From: Candidatus Vallotiella adelgis
GTDB lineage: Bacteria > Pseudomonadota > Gammaproteobacteria > Burkholderiales > Burkholderiaceae
Length of the DNA: 64,000 nucleotides
Assembly: GCF_020541305.1 (NCBI RefSeq)
Contig: NZ_CP047396.1
Span: forward strand, 124,001-188,000
Reading direction: 5' to 3'
The position numbers and the translations under genes were made by a program. Below the pieces are notes generated by a model, which worked only from the letters and a program-made list of their open reading frames with translations, was not told the origin of the DNA and ran no database searches. Below, piece after piece: positions 1 through 12,424 of this stretch (the stretch's first letter is position 1; each line of letters begins with the position of its first letter).

Positions 1-1015
1 GGTGCTCTTTATCGATCTCTGGTCGTATACTGATACTAGAGAACGCGTAGCCATACGCATTAAGATTTCTAAGGATCGCCCTAGTCGACGACTGTAGCTT
101 TTCCTCAGAAAACCGATCTCCTGGCTTCATGCGTAAAAGTCTATCAAATTCATTTTTTTTGCCAAGCAAGTTTCCGGTAAGATGAATACTTGATACTTGG
201 TACGGCTCACCCTCATTCAGGGTAATTGTCAGATGTATATTTTTTTTGTCCGGCGAAATTAATACCCGGGTCGAGTCTATATTGAACTCGAGATAGCCGC
301 GGTTTAGATAGTATGAGCGGATGTTCTCAAGATCGTCGGCTAACTGTTTTGGCGAATACAAGTTGGATTTTGTGTACCATGAGAACCAGTTCGATGTAGA
401 CAACCGCATTTCGTTTCGCAATCTGCTACTGGAGAATGCCGTATTTCCGATAAAATGGATCTGGCTAATCTGTGCCCTTGGTCCCTCAATGACCAAGAAT
501 AGGAGAGATATGTGTTTTCGGTCAATCGATTTGACTGCTGTTTTCACTTCTGCTGCATAGAAACCTCGTATTAAGTATTGCCGTTTTAGTTCTTGCCTAC
601 TCTTATCAATTAGTGTTTTGTTATAATGGCTTCCATTAGACAAGCCGACGGCGCGCAGTACATTAGTCAAGTTTTCTTTACTGAACTCGTGGTTGCCAGA
701 CAAGTTGATTAAACTGATAATCGGCTTTTCTTTCAGGTTGACTACCACGACGTCATGCTGCGCTAAGACCTTAACGTTACTAAAAAAACCAGTTGCATAT
801 AATGCACGAATAGATTCCGATCCTTTTGCGTCGGTGAATATATCACCTTGTTTGAGTGGCAAATAGGCAAACACAGCGCCCGGCTGTATCTGCTGTAGTC
901 CTTCGAGGAAAATGTCTTTGACGACAAATGGCACTGTAGCATGCGCAACCATCCCATATGTCGCAAAAAAAACAGCTGCAACTGTCTTAGTAGCAAAGCG
1001 GCGATGTTTTAGCAA
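1..1015 (-). CDS. bamA: Outer membrane protein assembly factor BamA, N-terminal part (runs off window)
   Basis: Reading the minus strand from 1015 gives about 338 uninterrupted codons to the window edge. BamA is the core of the BAM complex that folds beta-barrel proteins into the outer membrane. The protein starts with a basic stretch and a hydrophobic signal segment ending near AHA (about residue 26). Then comes VPFVVKDIFLEGLQ, the typical first POTRA strand, and further POTRA repeats (for example GNHEFSKENL, IHFIGNTAFSSSRLRNEM, IHLTGNLLGKK). The C-terminal barrel lies outside the window. The start is TTG at 1015-1013: an in-frame TAG lies a few codons upstream, no ATG is available, and GGAGGAAGG sits just before it. 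In Burkholderia bamA follows dxr-rseP, and here rseP is broken immediately upstream. Seen: intact frame. Known: family assignment. Confident. Confidence 0.9.
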   Translation of the reverse strand, partial: MLKHRRFATKTVAAVFFATYGMVAHATVPFVVKDIFLEGLQQIQPGAVFAYLPLKQGDIFTDAKGSESIRALYATGFFSNVKVLAQHDVVVVNLKEKPIISLINLSGNHEFSKENLTNVLRAVGLSNGSHYNKTLIDKSRQELKRQYLIRGFYAAEVKTAVKSIDRKHISLLFLVIEGPRAQISQIHFIGNTAFSSSRLRNEMRLSTSNWFSWYTKSNLYSPKQLADDLENIRSYYLNRGYLEFNIDSTRVLISPDKKNIHLTITLNEGEPYQVSSIHLTGNLLGKKNEFDRLLRMKPGDRFSEEKLQSSTRAILRNLNAYGYAFSSISIRPEIDKEH

Positions 1016-1089
1016 CCTTCCTCCCCAATATTTGCACTATTACCATGCACACTGCTTAACCCACCACTAGATGGCATCGATGTAGTGTA

Positions 1090-1400
1090 AAAATGCATTA
1101 AATGTGACAAGTCGTCAAACAGCGTGATTGTAGAAAATATAAAGATGCATACGAGCCTCGCTCTTTGTAGAAAGAGCTGCCAGTATTTCGAAACAGATTT
1201 ACTAGTCAAGACTTCGGCAAAATAATATAATGGACGTATTCGTATTCCTATCTAATGCGGAAAGTAGTAATAGGTTTAATATACCGATATTAATACTGGC
1301 CAGTACTAGAAACAATCTAGTAGAGGTTATGCCTAGTCGTGCACTTTTACTCACATAGTCATAGTCGGCGCTCATAACCCGGTCCAAACAAGTACTGCAG
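1090..1400 (-). pseudogene. rseP: Remnant of rseP (site-2 intramembrane protease), 3' end only
   Basis: Two minus-strand fragments in different frames match the C-terminal part of RseP. The first (about 1380-1220) reads ADYDYVSKSARLG, then SINIGILNLLLLSALD, corresponding to the conserved segment before and at the NLLPIPVLDGG motif. The second (about 1200-1093) reads SVSKYWQLFLQRARL, then FSTITLFDDLSHLMH, matching the family C-terminus (PVSERWQ...ALFNDxxRL). A frameshift separates them, the LDG motif has become LDR, and the 5' two-thirds (HExxH, PDZ domains) is absent: only about 170 bases remain before dxr. The position between dxr and bamA is where Burkholderia carries rseP. RseP would cleave anti-sigma-E, so this route of envelope-stress signalling is probably lost. 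Confidence 0.82.
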
Positions 1401-1566
1401 TACAGTCTGGCCGCTGAGCATCAGTCAGATGCATACAGACTGGTTAGATTGAGATATCCCACGCGCACCGTGTGGCCCAGCTTCAGGCTTTCTTTTATTT
1501 GAAGCCGTATTTCATACCTACAGTGCGAATTCATGTAATGTAGGTATTATTGTGCTAGTACATTAG

Positions 1567-2739
1567 TCAATAGTATTGAGTTATCGTCTCTTGTGCTATA
1601 AGACGTGCCTGCGAATCTATATCTAGAACCGCGTCTAGCGTCGTTGCAGTATCAACCTGGACTTGTTCGAGTACGTCACTGACAACTGCCGAAATCGAGG
1701 TAAATCCGATGTGTCGTGCAAGAAATGCTGCGACCGCAACTTCGTTTGCTGCATTTAATACTGTGCTCGATGAACCGCCCTCGCGTAATGCCTGTAACGC
1801 GAGGGCTAGACACGGAAAACGCCTATAGTCTGGTGGCTCAAATGTCAATGTCGCTACTTGCGCCAGATTGAGCTGCTTAACGCCCGATATAATCCGCGTT
1901 GGAAATGCCAGTGCATGAGCAATTGGCGTTCGCATATCGGGGTTACCCAGTTGAGCGAGTGTTGATCCATCCGTATACGATACTAGCGAATGAATTACGC
2001 TTTGTGGATGGACCAACACGTTAATCTGATCGGGTTGCAGATTAAATAGCCACCTCGCCTCAATCACCTCAAGGCCCTTGTTCATCATAGTTGCTGAATC
2101 GACCGAGATCTTATGCCCCATCATCCAGTTTGGATGCCTGCACGCTTCTTCGGGCGTTACATCGACTAGCGTAGCCAGTTCACGCAGCCGAAATGGACCA
2201 CCGGATGCCGTCAGATGGATTTGGGTTACGGTGCTTTGCAAACCAGGATCTCGCGGAAAACATTGGAAAATGGCATTGTGCTCGCTGTCAACTGGCAACA
2301 AAGCAGCACCACTTTCATGGACTGCGTCCATTAGCAACGCGCCGGACATCACCAATGCCTCCTTGTTTGCAAGCAAGATCCGCTTTCCGGAACGTGCTGC
2401 TGCTAGCGTCGGCTCCAATCCAACTGCACCAACAATAGCGGCAACTACAATATTGCAAGCCGAGTCCGACGCTGCAGCGGCTAGCGCATCGCGCCCATAA
2501 TCGATTTGCGTTGCACAGCCTACTTCGCGCAGTCGAGCGCGCAACTGAGTAGCTGTTTGCACATCGCCGACTACCGCGATGTTTGGTAAGAAGCGCACGC
2601 ATTGCTCGGCAAGTTTTTCCCAGTTACGGTGCGCGGTCAAGGCGTGGATCGAAAATCGACCTGGATGCCTAGCGATTACGTCTAGCGTACTGGTGCCGAT
2701 TGAGCCGGTTGAGCCCAGTAAAGACACACAATATTGCAT
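1567..2739 (-). CDS. dxr: 1-deoxy-D-xylulose 5-phosphate reductoisomerase
   Basis: This cytosolic enzyme of the MEP isoprenoid pathway converts DXP to 2-C-methyl-D-erythritol 4-phosphate with NADPH and a divalent metal. The 390-residue product has the usual length. It starts with the NADPH-binding loop GSTGSIG at residues 9-15, followed by [12 protein letters not shown] and the metal/substrate motif [11 protein letters not shown] in the first half, then SGGPFR and the conserved [10 protein letters not shown] helix. The start ATG is the only one upstream of the dinucleotide fold. It lies 11 bases downstream of cdsA, so the two are probably co-transcribed. The next gene in the ancestral operon, rseP, is broken. 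Also called ispC. No missing key residues were noticed. Confidence 0.97.
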   Translation of the reverse strand: MQYCVSLLGSTGSIGTSTLDVIARHPGRFSIHALTAHRNWEKLAEQCVRFLPNIAVVGDVQTATQLRARLREVGCATQIDYGRDALAAAASDSACNIVVAAIVGAVGLEPTLAAARSGKRILLANKEALVMSGALLMDAVHESGAALLPVDSEHNAIFQCFPRDPGLQSTVTQIHLTASGGPFRLRELATLVDVTPEEACRHPNWMMGHKISVDSATMMNKGLEVIEARWLFNLQPDQINVLVHPQSVIHSLVSYTDGSTLAQLGNPDMRTPIAHALAFPTRIISGVKQLNLAQVATLTFEPPDYRRFPCLALALQALREGGSSSTVLNAANEVAVAAFLARHIGFTSISAVVSDVLEQVQVDTATTLDAVLDIDSQARLIAQETITQYY

Positions 2740-2750
2740 TATAAATATAA

Positions 2751-3569
2751 TTAACTAAAAAACAGCATTGCCAGCGGCAATACGGGAAGTAACGCATCAA
2801 CTCGATCCAGCACACCGCCATGACCTGGTAACAGTTGACTTGAATCTTTGAGTCCGGCCTGGCGTTTCAATAACGACTCAAACAAGTCACCAACAATGCT
2901 AAAGACGACTAGCACGCTCAGAGCGAGTATCTCACCTATGATACCGATATGCCCGAACAGCATACTAGTTACGGTGGGTAGTAGACCTCGATGCATACCA
3001 AGTGTAAGCGCGGCGACTATGATAACTAATGCGCATCCTCCAACCGCCCCTTCCCATGTCTTACTGGGACTAATGATGGGCGCGAGCTTATGCCGGCCAA
3101 AGCGCTTACCTATAAAGTAGGCACCGATATCAGCAAGCCAGACAATCAAGAATAGCGACAGTATGAATAGGAAACCAATCGCGCGCGCTACCGATATCGC
3201 ATACCAGCACGCAACGAACAGAACCAGGCCAGACGCTAGCAGAAAAGTGCGCCACCAGCCACTTGATAATATTGGTTTGTAAAACAGCACAAAGGGTGCT
3301 ATAATTATCCAAAATATTGAGGCGGCTTTCAGTACCATATCACCTCGTGGTGCACCTGCTAGTATATATATAGTCAGTATTATGCCAGTCAAAGCTGCAT
3401 AAAAAAACGGCCAGACGCCCGGCAGCTTTAGTAGCCGGGCCCATTCCCACGCAGGGAATACAAGCATAATACTAATTAGTATACCGAAGCTGCTCAATGA
3501 GGCAAATAGCATCATTGGCAGTAAAACTGCCAGAAGAATAATCGCTGTAATGACACGTGTTTTTAGCAT
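2751..3569 (-). CDS. cdsA: Phosphatidate cytidylyltransferase (CDP-diglyceride synthase)
   Basis: An integral inner-membrane enzyme that makes CDP-diacylglycerol from phosphatidate and CTP, the precursor of all phospholipids including cardiolipin (cls lies elsewhere in this window). The 272-residue product is strongly hydrophobic, with about eight membrane segments. It ends with the CDS signature: [13 protein letters not shown] followed by [13 protein letters not shown], including the conserved KD and HGG-x-DR-x-D residues. The internal [12 protein letters not shown] motif is also typical. The start ATG lies inside the last codons of uppS (7-base overlap), indicating translational coupling. 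Order uppS-cdsA-dxr is the standard betaproteobacterial arrangement. Confidence 0.96.
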   Translation of the reverse strand: MLKTRVITAIILLAVLLPMMLFASLSSFGILISIMLVFPAWEWARLLKLPGVWPFFYAALTGIILTIYILAGAPRGDMVLKAASIFWIIIAPFVLFYKPILSSGWWRTFLLASGLVLFVACWYAISVARAIGFLFILSLFLIVWLADIGAYFIGKRFGRHKLAPIISPSKTWEGAVGGCALVIIVAALTLGMHRGLLPTVTSMLFGHIGIIGEILALSVLVVFSIVGDLFESLLKRQAGLKDSSQLLPGHGGVLDRVDALLPVLPLAMLFFS

Positions 3570-4348
3570 GAAAGAGAATCATCAACAGTCTGCGACTGTT
3601 GAGTTAGTTGTGAACTAGTTCGTCCAAAACGCCGCTCGCGCCCGCGATACGAAATAATGGCTTTATTTAATTCCACATCATTAAAGTCTGGCCAGAACAC
3701 ATCGGTAAAATAAAATTCTGTATAGGCTAGCTGCCATAGTAAGAAATTGCTAATACGTTGCTCTCCGCCGGTGCGAATAAATAAATCTGGCTCAGGCGCA
3801 TATGCCATCGCTAGGTGTTGGGCAAAGTTCAACTCATTTATATTCTGTATCGTTCCAGCATCCACGCATTGCTTCGCGATCTTTCGCGCAGCCTGCAAAA
3901 TATCCCAACGACCACCATAATTTGCTGCGATAGTTAGTGTTAGACAGGTATTAGTAGCTGTTTTGGCTTCCGCAAGGCGTACGAGCTCCTGCATGCGGGC
4001 CTCGAACATCGACAAGTCACCAACTACGCGTAGTTGTATGCCATTTGTATGTAGGTTCGCGATCTCGCGCTCAAGCGTATGAATGAAGAGGCGCATCAAA
4101 AACGATACCTCGTCAACTGGCCGCCGCCAATTCTCAGAACTAAACGCAAACAACGTTAAAAATTCTACCCCGCGGGTTACGCACGCCTCGATTATTGTGC
4201 GCACTGAATCGAGGCCCTTTGCATGGCCTGCAACGCGAGGCAGCTGCCTGCACTGAGCCCAGCGACCATTTCCATCCATGATGATCGCGATGTGTCGCGG
4301 CACTCCTGTAACAATTGGAGTACGCACAGTGAAGCTGGTATAGGTCAT
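3563..4348 (-). CDS. uppS: Undecaprenyl diphosphate synthase (cis-prenyltransferase)
   Basis: Makes C55 undecaprenyl diphosphate by adding isopentenyl units to FPP. This lipid carries peptidoglycan units and, in this organism, the L-Ara4N made by the arn genes at 56.8-64 kb. The 261-residue protein has the diagnostic [12 protein letters not shown] motif near residues 21-32, FSSENWRRP in the middle, and the C-terminal [19 protein letters not shown] and [11 protein letters not shown] blocks. Length is normal. It sits between frr and cdsA and overlaps cdsA by 7 bases. No unusual features. Confidence 0.97.
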   Translation of the reverse strand: MTYTSFTVRTPIVTGVPRHIAIIMDGNGRWAQCRQLPRVAGHAKGLDSVRTIIEACVTRGVEFLTLFAFSSENWRRPVDEVSFLMRLFIHTLEREIANLHTNGIQLRVVGDLSMFEARMQELVRLAEAKTATNTCLTLTIAANYGGRWDILQAARKIAKQCVDAGTIQNINELNFAQHLAMAYAPEPDLFIRTGGEQRISNFLLWQLAYTEFYFTDVFWPDFNDVELNKAIISYRGRERRFGRTSSQLTQQSQTVDDSLSC

Positions 4349-4399
4349 TGTCTCGTCATTCCGCCTTAGCCAGCGACAATAAAAAGCATTGCTATTGCC

Positions 4400-4960
4400 T
4401 TACACCGTCATAATTTCTGTTTCTTTTATCTGAATAAACTTCTCGATTTCAGTAACAAATTTATCCGTTAGTTTCTGCACTTCATCTTGCGCCCGGCGCT
4501 CATTATCCTCAGAGATATCCCTATCTTTAAGCATTTTTTTCAACTGATCATTCGCCTCACGCCGCAGATTTCGCATTGCTACCTTCGCACTTTCACCTTC
4601 TGATTTAACAATCCTAGTCAATTCTCGGCGACGCTCTTCGGTTAGAACTGGCATCGGCACGCGAATTAAGTCACCTTGAGTCGCTGGATTTAGACCGAGA
4701 TCTGACTCACGAATTGTCTTCTCAATAAGAGCGACCATCTGCTTTTCCCATGGCTGCACACCAATTGTTCGGGCGTCGACTAGTATTAAATTTGCGAGCT
4801 GCGAGATTGGTACGTTCGAGCCGTAGTAGTCAACCTGGAGATGGTCAAGTAAGCCCGCATGGGCGCGCCCCGTGCGAATCTTTGATAGATCGTTTTTAAA
4901 TGCGTCGAACGAGCGCTGCATTTTCTGATGTGTACCTTTTTTGATATGTGCAACCGTCAT
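4400..4960 (-). CDS. frr: Ribosome recycling factor
   Basis: RRF splits the post-termination ribosome together with EF-G. The product from the chosen ATG (MTVAHIKKG) is 186 residues, the normal length. A longer in-frame reading starts 13 codons upstream but adds residues unlike the family, and related proteins begin exactly at this methionine. Recognisable segments are [48 protein letters not shown] and LTEERRREL, followed by the long helical C-terminal arm. It follows pyrH and precedes uppS on the same strand, as in other betaproteobacteria. Confidence 0.97.
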   Translation of the reverse strand: MTVAHIKKGTHQKMQRSFDAFKNDLSKIRTGRAHAGLLDHLQVDYYGSNVPISQLANLILVDARTIGVQPWEKQMVALIEKTIRESDLGLNPATQGDLIRVPMPVLTEERRRELTRIVKSEGESAKVAMRNLRREANDQLKKMLKDRDISEDNERRAQDEVQKLTDKFVTEIEKFIQIKETEIMTV

Positions 4961-5049
4961 TTCAAACCCCCGAAACAATGTAGTCGGATACCAGCACAAG
5001 TGCCCTATAAATATAGGGTCATGTTTAGCATTCTCCCTATTATGGGAGT

Positions 5050-5763
5050 TTACACGTACACCAAAGTGCCCTCGTCAGCGCCTTTCGCGATGCGCTGTAG
5101 GGCGCCTGGTTTGCTGATCGAGAATACCCGAATCGGTAACTTCTGGTCGCGGCACAGAGCGAATGCCGTCGTATCCATAACCTGCAGATTTCGACTGATC
5201 GCTTCATCGAAGCTGATCGTCGAATAACGCGTGGCTGTTGGGTCCTTCTTTGGGTCGGCGGAGTAGATCCCGTCAACCTTAGTAGCCTTAAGCACGACTT
5301 CCGCTCCGATCTCCGCGCCACGCAGTGCAGCAGCAGTGTCTGTAGTGAAAAATGGATTACCGGTACCAGCCGCGAAAATTATTACTTGCCCTTCCTCTAG
5401 CTGGCGTATCGCTCGCGGCCGAATATAAGGTTCAACTACTTGATCCATCCGCAATGCAGACTGTACACGCGCCTTAATACCCACGTGGCGCATCGCATCC
5501 TGTAGCGCCAATGCATTTATCATAGTCGCGAGCATTCCCATGTAATCTGCCGTCGCACGATCCATACCCGCTGCACCTCCTGCCACACCACGAAAGATAT
5601 TACCTCCACCAATTACTACAGCAAGCTGGGAACCCAGGTTTACCACGTCGACAATATCTGCCACGATTTGCCCGATCATCTTACGATTGATGCCGAACAT
5701 ATCATCGTCCATTAGCGATTCGCCAGAGAGTTTAAGTAGCAGGCGTTTATAAACAGTTGACAT
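5050..5763 (-). CDS. pyrH: UMP kinase
   Basis: Hexameric amino-acid-kinase-fold enzyme that phosphorylates UMP to UDP for pyrimidine nucleotide and UDP-sugar supply. From the ATG at 5763 ([16 protein letters not shown]) the protein is 237 residues, the usual size. The 18 residues that a longer frame would add are unlike the family. Motifs: KLSGESL (phosphate binding), [46 protein letters not shown], and [14 protein letters not shown]. Part of rpsB-tsf-pyrH-frr, with a 207-base gap to tsf. Confidence 0.97.
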   Translation of the reverse strand: MSTVYKRLLLKLSGESLMDDDMFGINRKMIGQIVADIVDVVNLGSQLAVVIGGGNIFRGVAGGAAGMDRATADYMGMLATMINALALQDAMRHVGIKARVQSALRMDQVVEPYIRPRAIRQLEEGQVIIFAAGTGNPFFTTDTAAALRGAEIGAEVVLKATKVDGIYSADPKKDPTATRYSTISFDEAISRNLQVMDTTAFALCRDQKLPIRVFSISKPGALQRIAKGADEGTLVYV

Positions 5764-5970
5764 GGAAAATATTTGTTTTGCCGAAAAAGACTTCAGAATC
5801 ATATAAAGAAAATACATTTAGCACGAATCACTAAAATGCATCTCGGTGTTCGACACTTACCGGACATGTCGATTTTTCCGCTAAGTCAGCGGATTATCTC
5901 GAGAATCGGAGGAGCGTCAGCACAGGAGACGCCACGCTTGGAAGCATAGCGCCTCTACCTAAATAGACTA

Positions 5971-6849
5971 CTACTGTTGCACTGCGGCAACCTTCTCGAT
6001 TGCTACGGATGAGAAGTCGTCTTGGCAGCTCTCGATGCCTTCGCCGACAATAAACAGTGAAAAACGCTGCACCGTTGTATTGTGAGCCGCAAGCATCTGC
6101 TTAACGGTTTGTTTATCATTCTTTACGAAAGGTTGGTGAAGCAGCGATACCTCTTTTAAGTACTTTTGTACGCCGCCCTCAACCATCTTCGCGATTATGT
6201 CGGGTGGTTTATTCGATTCGGCCGCTTTCTGCTCAGCAATACTGCGCTCTTTCTCGAGCAGTTCAGCCGACACACCAGCCGACGATAGCGATACCGGTTG
6301 CATCGCTGCGATATGCATCGCAATATCTTTACCAATCCGCTCATCGGCGCCATCATATTCAACTAGTACGCCAATACGCATGTTGTGCAGATATGCCGCT
6401 AGCTTTCGCATAGTTTGAAAACGAGAAAAGCGCCGAATTTTTATGTTCTCACCAATTTTTCCGATCAGTGCAACCCGAACGTCATCCACCGATGAGCCGT
6501 TTAATGACAGCGCAGACAGTGCAGTAATGTCAGTCGGATTCTTTGTGACAATCAATTCTGCGACTTGTTTTGAGAAAGCAATAAACTCTTCGTTCTTTGC
6601 AACGAAGTCTGTTTCGCAGTTCAATTCGACTAGTGCGCCACTGTTCTGGCTAATGCATGATACAACTACACCTTCCGCAGTTACGCGTGTTGCGGCCCTG
6701 CTTGCTTTATTGCCGAGTTTTACGCGAAGCAGCTCCTCGGCTCGAGCCATGTTGCCACTAGCTTCGATTAACGCTTTCTTGCATTCCATCATCGGCGCAT
6801 CGGTTTTCGCGCGCAGCTTGGCCACGATGCTTGCGGTAATTATCGCCAT
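5971..6849 (-). CDS. tsf: Translation elongation factor Ts
   Basis: Guanine-nucleotide exchange factor for EF-Tu. The 292-residue protein has the N-terminal UBA-like domain with the signature [16 protein letters not shown], and the core signature [15 protein letters not shown]. The first position of the usual TGAGMMDCKKAL motif is changed to [12 protein letters not shown], which still fits the family. Start ATG is preceded by a good GGAGAA site in the upstream sequence (minus strand). It lies downstream of rpsB, but a strong terminator-like hairpin separates the two. Confidence 0.96.
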   Translation of the reverse strand: MAIITASIVAKLRAKTDAPMMECKKALIEASGNMARAEELLRVKLGNKASRAATRVTAEGVVVSCISQNSGALVELNCETDFVAKNEEFIAFSKQVAELIVTKNPTDITALSALSLNGSSVDDVRVALIGKIGENIKIRRFSRFQTMRKLAAYLHNMRIGVLVEYDGADERIGKDIAMHIAAMQPVSLSSAGVSAELLEKERSIAEQKAAESNKPPDIIAKMVEGGVQKYLKEVSLLHQPFVKNDKQTVKQMLAAHNTTVQRFSLFIVGEGIESCQDDFSSVAIEKVAAVQQ

Positions 6850-6973
6850 TGTTTTCTCCAGTAAATCTATTGGACTACTTCAGTTAGTCCATACACCGCG
6901 TGGCTATTATTCGTTGCTAGTACACCGAGGCCACACAGCGCGTCGACATCTAGGTTTAGAAACTGCGCTAACT

Positions 6974-6998
6974 AAAAAAAGGGGCTTGATAAAGCCCC
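6974..6998 (-). terminator. Rho-independent terminator or attenuator between rpsB and tsf
   Basis: On the minus strand GGGGCTT-TATC-AAGCCCC (6998-6981) is followed by seven T residues (6980-6974). This is a textbook intrinsic terminator placed right after the rpsB stop. It would end or reduce read-through from rpsB into tsf, setting the S2:EF-Ts ratio. Confidence 0.8.
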
Positions 6999-7026
6999 CA
7001 TTGTCTGGCTGGACACTAGCATAGAA

Positions 7027-7773
7027 TTACACTCGTTCATTAACCTCGATAAACTCATCATCCTCGCAGGTTTCTTGCACGACGTTGTTCAATGCGTTTT
7101 CGCGACCCTCGATAATGGCATTCGCGATACCTTGTGCATATAGCGAAATAGCCTTACTCGCATCGTCATTTCCAGGGATCACATAATTGATATCCTCTGG
7201 CGAATGATTGGTGTCAACGACTGCAATGATCGGTACACCGAGCTTTTTTGCTTCTGTAACAGCAATCTTATGGTAACCAACATCGATCACAAAAATTGCA
7301 TCTGGGATGCCCCCCATGTTTTTTACGCCACCGATCGATTTTTGCAGCTTTGTCATTTCGCGCTCGAATATGAGCGCTTCTTTCTTGCTCATCTTCTCAG
7401 CCGCGCCAGATTCGATTGCTGATTCCATATCTCTGAGCTTTTTGATCGACGTCTTCAGTGTTTTGAAGTTCGTCAACATTCCACCAAGCCATCGATTATT
7501 TACGTAAGGCATGTCAGCACATATCGCACTCTCTGCGATTGAGTCGCGCGACTGGCGCTTTGTTCCAACGAACAAAATTGTTCCCCGATTAGCTGCTAGT
7601 TGACGCACATACTTCAGCGCATCGTTGTACATCTGCAGCGTTTTTTCGAGGTTAATAATGTGAATCTTATTGCGGTGACCAAAGATGAAAGGCGCCATCT
7701 TTGGGTTCCAAAAGCGTGTCTGGTGACCGAAGTGCACACCCGCTTCTAGCATCTGACGCATCGTAAATGCCAT
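7027..7773 (-). CDS. rpsB: 30S ribosomal protein S2
   Basis: Small-subunit protein S2. From ATG 7773 ([18 protein letters not shown]) it is 248 residues. An upstream in-frame start four codons earlier is rejected because GGAGAATTAT precedes the chosen ATG with good spacing. Signatures: [15 protein letters not shown] near the N-terminus, and the block around [20 protein letters not shown] with [18 protein letters not shown]. First gene of rpsB-tsf-pyrH-frr and divergent from map, the classical arrangement. A good sigma-70 promoter lies about 115 bases upstream. Confidence 0.97.
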   Translation of the reverse strand: MAFTMRQMLEAGVHFGHQTRFWNPKMAPFIFGHRNKIHIINLEKTLQMYNDALKYVRQLAANRGTILFVGTKRQSRDSIAESAICADMPYVNNRWLGGMLTNFKTLKTSIKKLRDMESAIESGAAEKMSKKEALIFEREMTKLQKSIGGVKNMGGIPDAIFVIDVGYHKIAVTEAKKLGVPIIAVVDTNHSPEDINYVIPGNDDASKAISLYAQGIANAIIEGRENALNNVVQETCEDDEFIEVNERV

Positions 7774-7886
7774 ATAATTCTCCAAAGGGTTGTGTCTGAA
7801 ACCGATTGACGCATTCGCGCTTATATTGCACGAACACCCTTAAATTCATCGGTTTGTAATTAATTTCTTAAAACAGAAATCTTACA

Positions 7887-7915
7887 ATTTTAACACGTGT
7901 TCAAATATATCTCAA
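7887..7915 (-). promoter_or_regulatory. Sigma-70-type promoter for rpsB
   Basis: On the minus strand TTGAGA (7915-7910), a 17-base spacer, then TAAAAT (7892-7887). This is the best promoter match in the rpsB upstream region and predicts a leader of about 105 bases. The assignment is from pattern and position only. Confidence 0.5.
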
Positions 7916-8964
7916 GCTCTGTGCGTCAGCGTGCGAAATCAGCTCATATAGATCGATTCGCATGTGTGCTGTGCCGTAGATAATTATACATATCGATATT
8001 ATATCTCCAGATATTCTAAAAATACGGCACGAGAATCTTCTTGTATGGATTTTTTAAACAAAAACTAGTATTTGTTTTTATTTTTTCATATATCGCAGAT
8101 CAAAACAGGATAAAATATCTGTTCTCTTTTTAGAGAAAAAGAAAATATTGTATTGATCACTGTCATTACCCAGACGCAGTACATGTTACAAATAACTATT
8201 TGAATATTATATTGCAATCTTTAAGCAGACAAATCGTCATGAATATGTATTTTTTGATATAAAACATATTATTAGAAGGTGTTAATTAAAAATTATTAAT
8301 GTGCTTCTTATTCTATTGGATAGAACAAAAGTAAGAATAGCATACGACAAAGAAATTCACTTTATTCTAGTGAAGAGAGCATGAAGTATCTCGGCTCGAC
8401 ATAGAGCATAGCATTTTGGACAATAGAAAATTCTCGGAATATATCAGCCTAAATACTCATAGCTGAGCTCCGATTAATCAAGTTAGACATGCGTTGAATA
8501 TATTATTTACATATCTTATAGTAATCAAGATTACTACATGAGTCATAGTGCAGCGTGCACATCGTCAGATCGGTTTTAATACGATAAATGTTAGAAAATA
8601 AAAACTTGTCTATCCTTCTACAAGACTAGTTTTAAAGCAAAAGCATCTCAGACGACTTGTATCATCAGACACTGCGCTTATTATAGGACTCAGTGACCTG
8701 CGAATAATCACGGATATTATCAAGTTAAGATAGTCAAGTTGTTTCAACCTACACTCCACTCATTATTGGACTATAACGTCTATGTCAGCATGTTTCTTGT
8801 GCTAGTTTTTGAAGGCTATTGCTCAGTTTTTGCATCATAGTATTTTCTATATCCTGCTTTTATTCATCGATACCTACGCTCTATCATTCATTAATTACTT
8901 ATCTTCGCAGAATACGGATGAGACAATGTGTCTCAACTCATAACTTTTTTCTAGATTACTTTTT
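7916..8964. other. Gene-free, AT-rich spacer between rpsB and map
   Basis: About 1.05 kb without a credible reading frame, RNA gene or long repeat. In Burkholderia rpsB and map are divergent neighbours with a much shorter gap, so no gene is clearly expected here. The sequence is AT-rich and full of stops in all frames. I see only the rpsB promoter at its left edge, and no strong map promoter or ribosome binding site at its right edge. Confidence 0.6.
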
Positions 8965-9771
8965 ATGACCGTCACAATCAAAAACGAATACGACATCGTA
9001 AAGATGCGTGTTGCCTGTCGCCTTGCGAGCGAAGTGCTTGATTACATCGCGCACTTCATCAAGCCTGGCATTACCACTGGTGAGTTGGACAGGCTTTGCC
9101 ACGAGTACATGGTTAATGAGCAGCACACGGTTCCAGCGCCGCTAAACTATCAACCGCCCGGTTATCCGCCATATCCGAAAGCAACCTGTATTTCCGTGAA
9201 TGATGTTATTTGCCACGGTATCCCCGGAGATAAGAAATTAAAAAACAATGACACGTTGAATATCGATATTACAGTCATTAAAGATGGTTATTTTGGCGAT
9301 ACTAGCCGGATGTTTATCGTTGGCGAAGGATCAGTACTAGCTAAGCGGCTCATACAAGTTACATATGAATGTATGTGGCTCGGCATTGAGCAGGTGCACC
9401 CTAGCGCGTACCTAGGCGATATTGGATATGCAATCCAGTGTCACGCTGAAGCACATGGCTACAGTGTCGTGCGCGAATATTGTGGCCACGGTATCGGTAC
9501 TATGTTTCACGAAGATCCACAGATCCTGCACTATGGTCTCACCGGTACTGGCGCTCAGATCCGGCCGGGTATGATTTTTACAGTTGAGCCAATGATTAAT
9601 GCAGGTGGTCATGGTGTTCGCACGATGCCAGACCAGTGGACTGTCAAAACACGCGATCACAGTTTATCTGCACAATGGGAACATACAGTACTGGTAACGG
9701 AAGCCGGATACGAAGTACTAACTGTGTCGGACGGCACACCAGATAAGCCAACGATTTTACGAGCTTGTTAG
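8965..9771 (+). CDS. map: Methionine aminopeptidase, type I
   Basis: Removes the initiator methionine from nascent proteins. The 268-residue protein carries the five metal ligands in normal context: NIDITVIKDGYFGDTSRM (two Asp), CGHGIGTMFHEDP (His), VEPMIN (Glu) and the C-terminal SAQWEHTVLVT (Glu). The substrate-pocket ICHGIPGD is also present. The ATG at 8965 matches the family N-terminus (TVTIKNEYDIVKMRVACRLASEV) but has no visible Shine-Dalgarno sequence. Divergent from rpsB. In Burkholderia glnD follows map, and here only a scrap of it is suspected. Confidence 0.97.
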   Translation: MTVTIKNEYDIVKMRVACRLASEVLDYIAHFIKPGITTGELDRLCHEYMVNEQHTVPAPLNYQPPGYPPYPKATCISVNDVICHGIPGDKKLKNNDTLNIDITVIKDGYFGDTSRMFIVGEGSVLAKRLIQVTYECMWLGIEQVHPSAYLGDIGYAIQCHAEAHGYSVVREYCGHGIGTMFHEDPQILHYGLTGTGAQIRPGMIFTVEPMINAGGHGVRTMPDQWTVKTRDHSLSAQWEHTVLVTEAGYEVLTVSDGTPDKPTILRAC

Positions 9772-10143
9772 TTTAGCACGCTTATCTGAGTTGTCTGTTA
9801 ACAGATATGTTGTTAAGTGTCGTTGCTCAAATCTTACCGAATCAGCAACGATACTATAAATACAGTAGGTATTCCTCGCGCACTTTTCCAGCTTCACAGT
9901 CATCTGCCCGCAAAATGTGGGATGTACCATACGCCATACAGCCCTCAAATAAACTGCCAGGACAGTTCTCAGTCCTTCAAGATTGAGTAACTTGAGTGAA
10001 TCTCTATAGATATACTAGAGAAATATTTTCAACTAGATTCGATCTAGTGACAGGCGGTTTTACTCAGTAAACCACTTCAGAGAAGTAGTATAAGATCATT
10101 GTCCGAGAATAATTCTCGATCTAATAAAGCAGGTAGAATTTAT

Positions 10144-10240
10144 CTGGGTTGGCTGGCAAGTTTTTCTTTACAGCTAATGTACTTAATATGTACGTTTTTC
10201 TAAAACGCGAAGATTGCGACTGAAGATGTGCGGTGAGACT
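10144..10240 (+). pseudogene. glnD: Possible 3' remnant of glnD (PII uridylyltransferase)
   Basis: In the 604-base gap after map, one plus-strand frame reads NAKIAT-EDV followed by a stop. This resembles the C-terminal ACT domain of GlnD (..xxAKIATLGERVEDVF..) with four residues deleted. It is in the strand and position predicted by Burkholderia synteny (map then glnD). The match is short and judged from memory of the family, so it is tentative. The rest of the gap shows no frame or RNA. Confidence 0.4.
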
Positions 10241-10375
10241 TATTATGACTCTGACTATTCGCATTTAAACAGTTTTGGTCTAGTCTATACGACGTTATTT
10301 ACTACCACTGTTTTCCAGTATCGCACTGTATAGTGTCTTCTGGTTTACCTCTCATAGAGATTTCGCAGATCATCG

Positions 10376-12424
<2,049 letters not shown>

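Noticed and set aside
763-996. Minus-strand frame of 77 codons
   Set aside because: Out-of-frame shadow of bamA, whose true frame (TTG start at 1015) is open to the window edge and matches the family throughout.
2078-2500. Plus-strand frame of 140 codons opposite dxr
   Set aside because: Entirely inside the confidently identified dxr gene; no ribosome binding site and no family resemblance.
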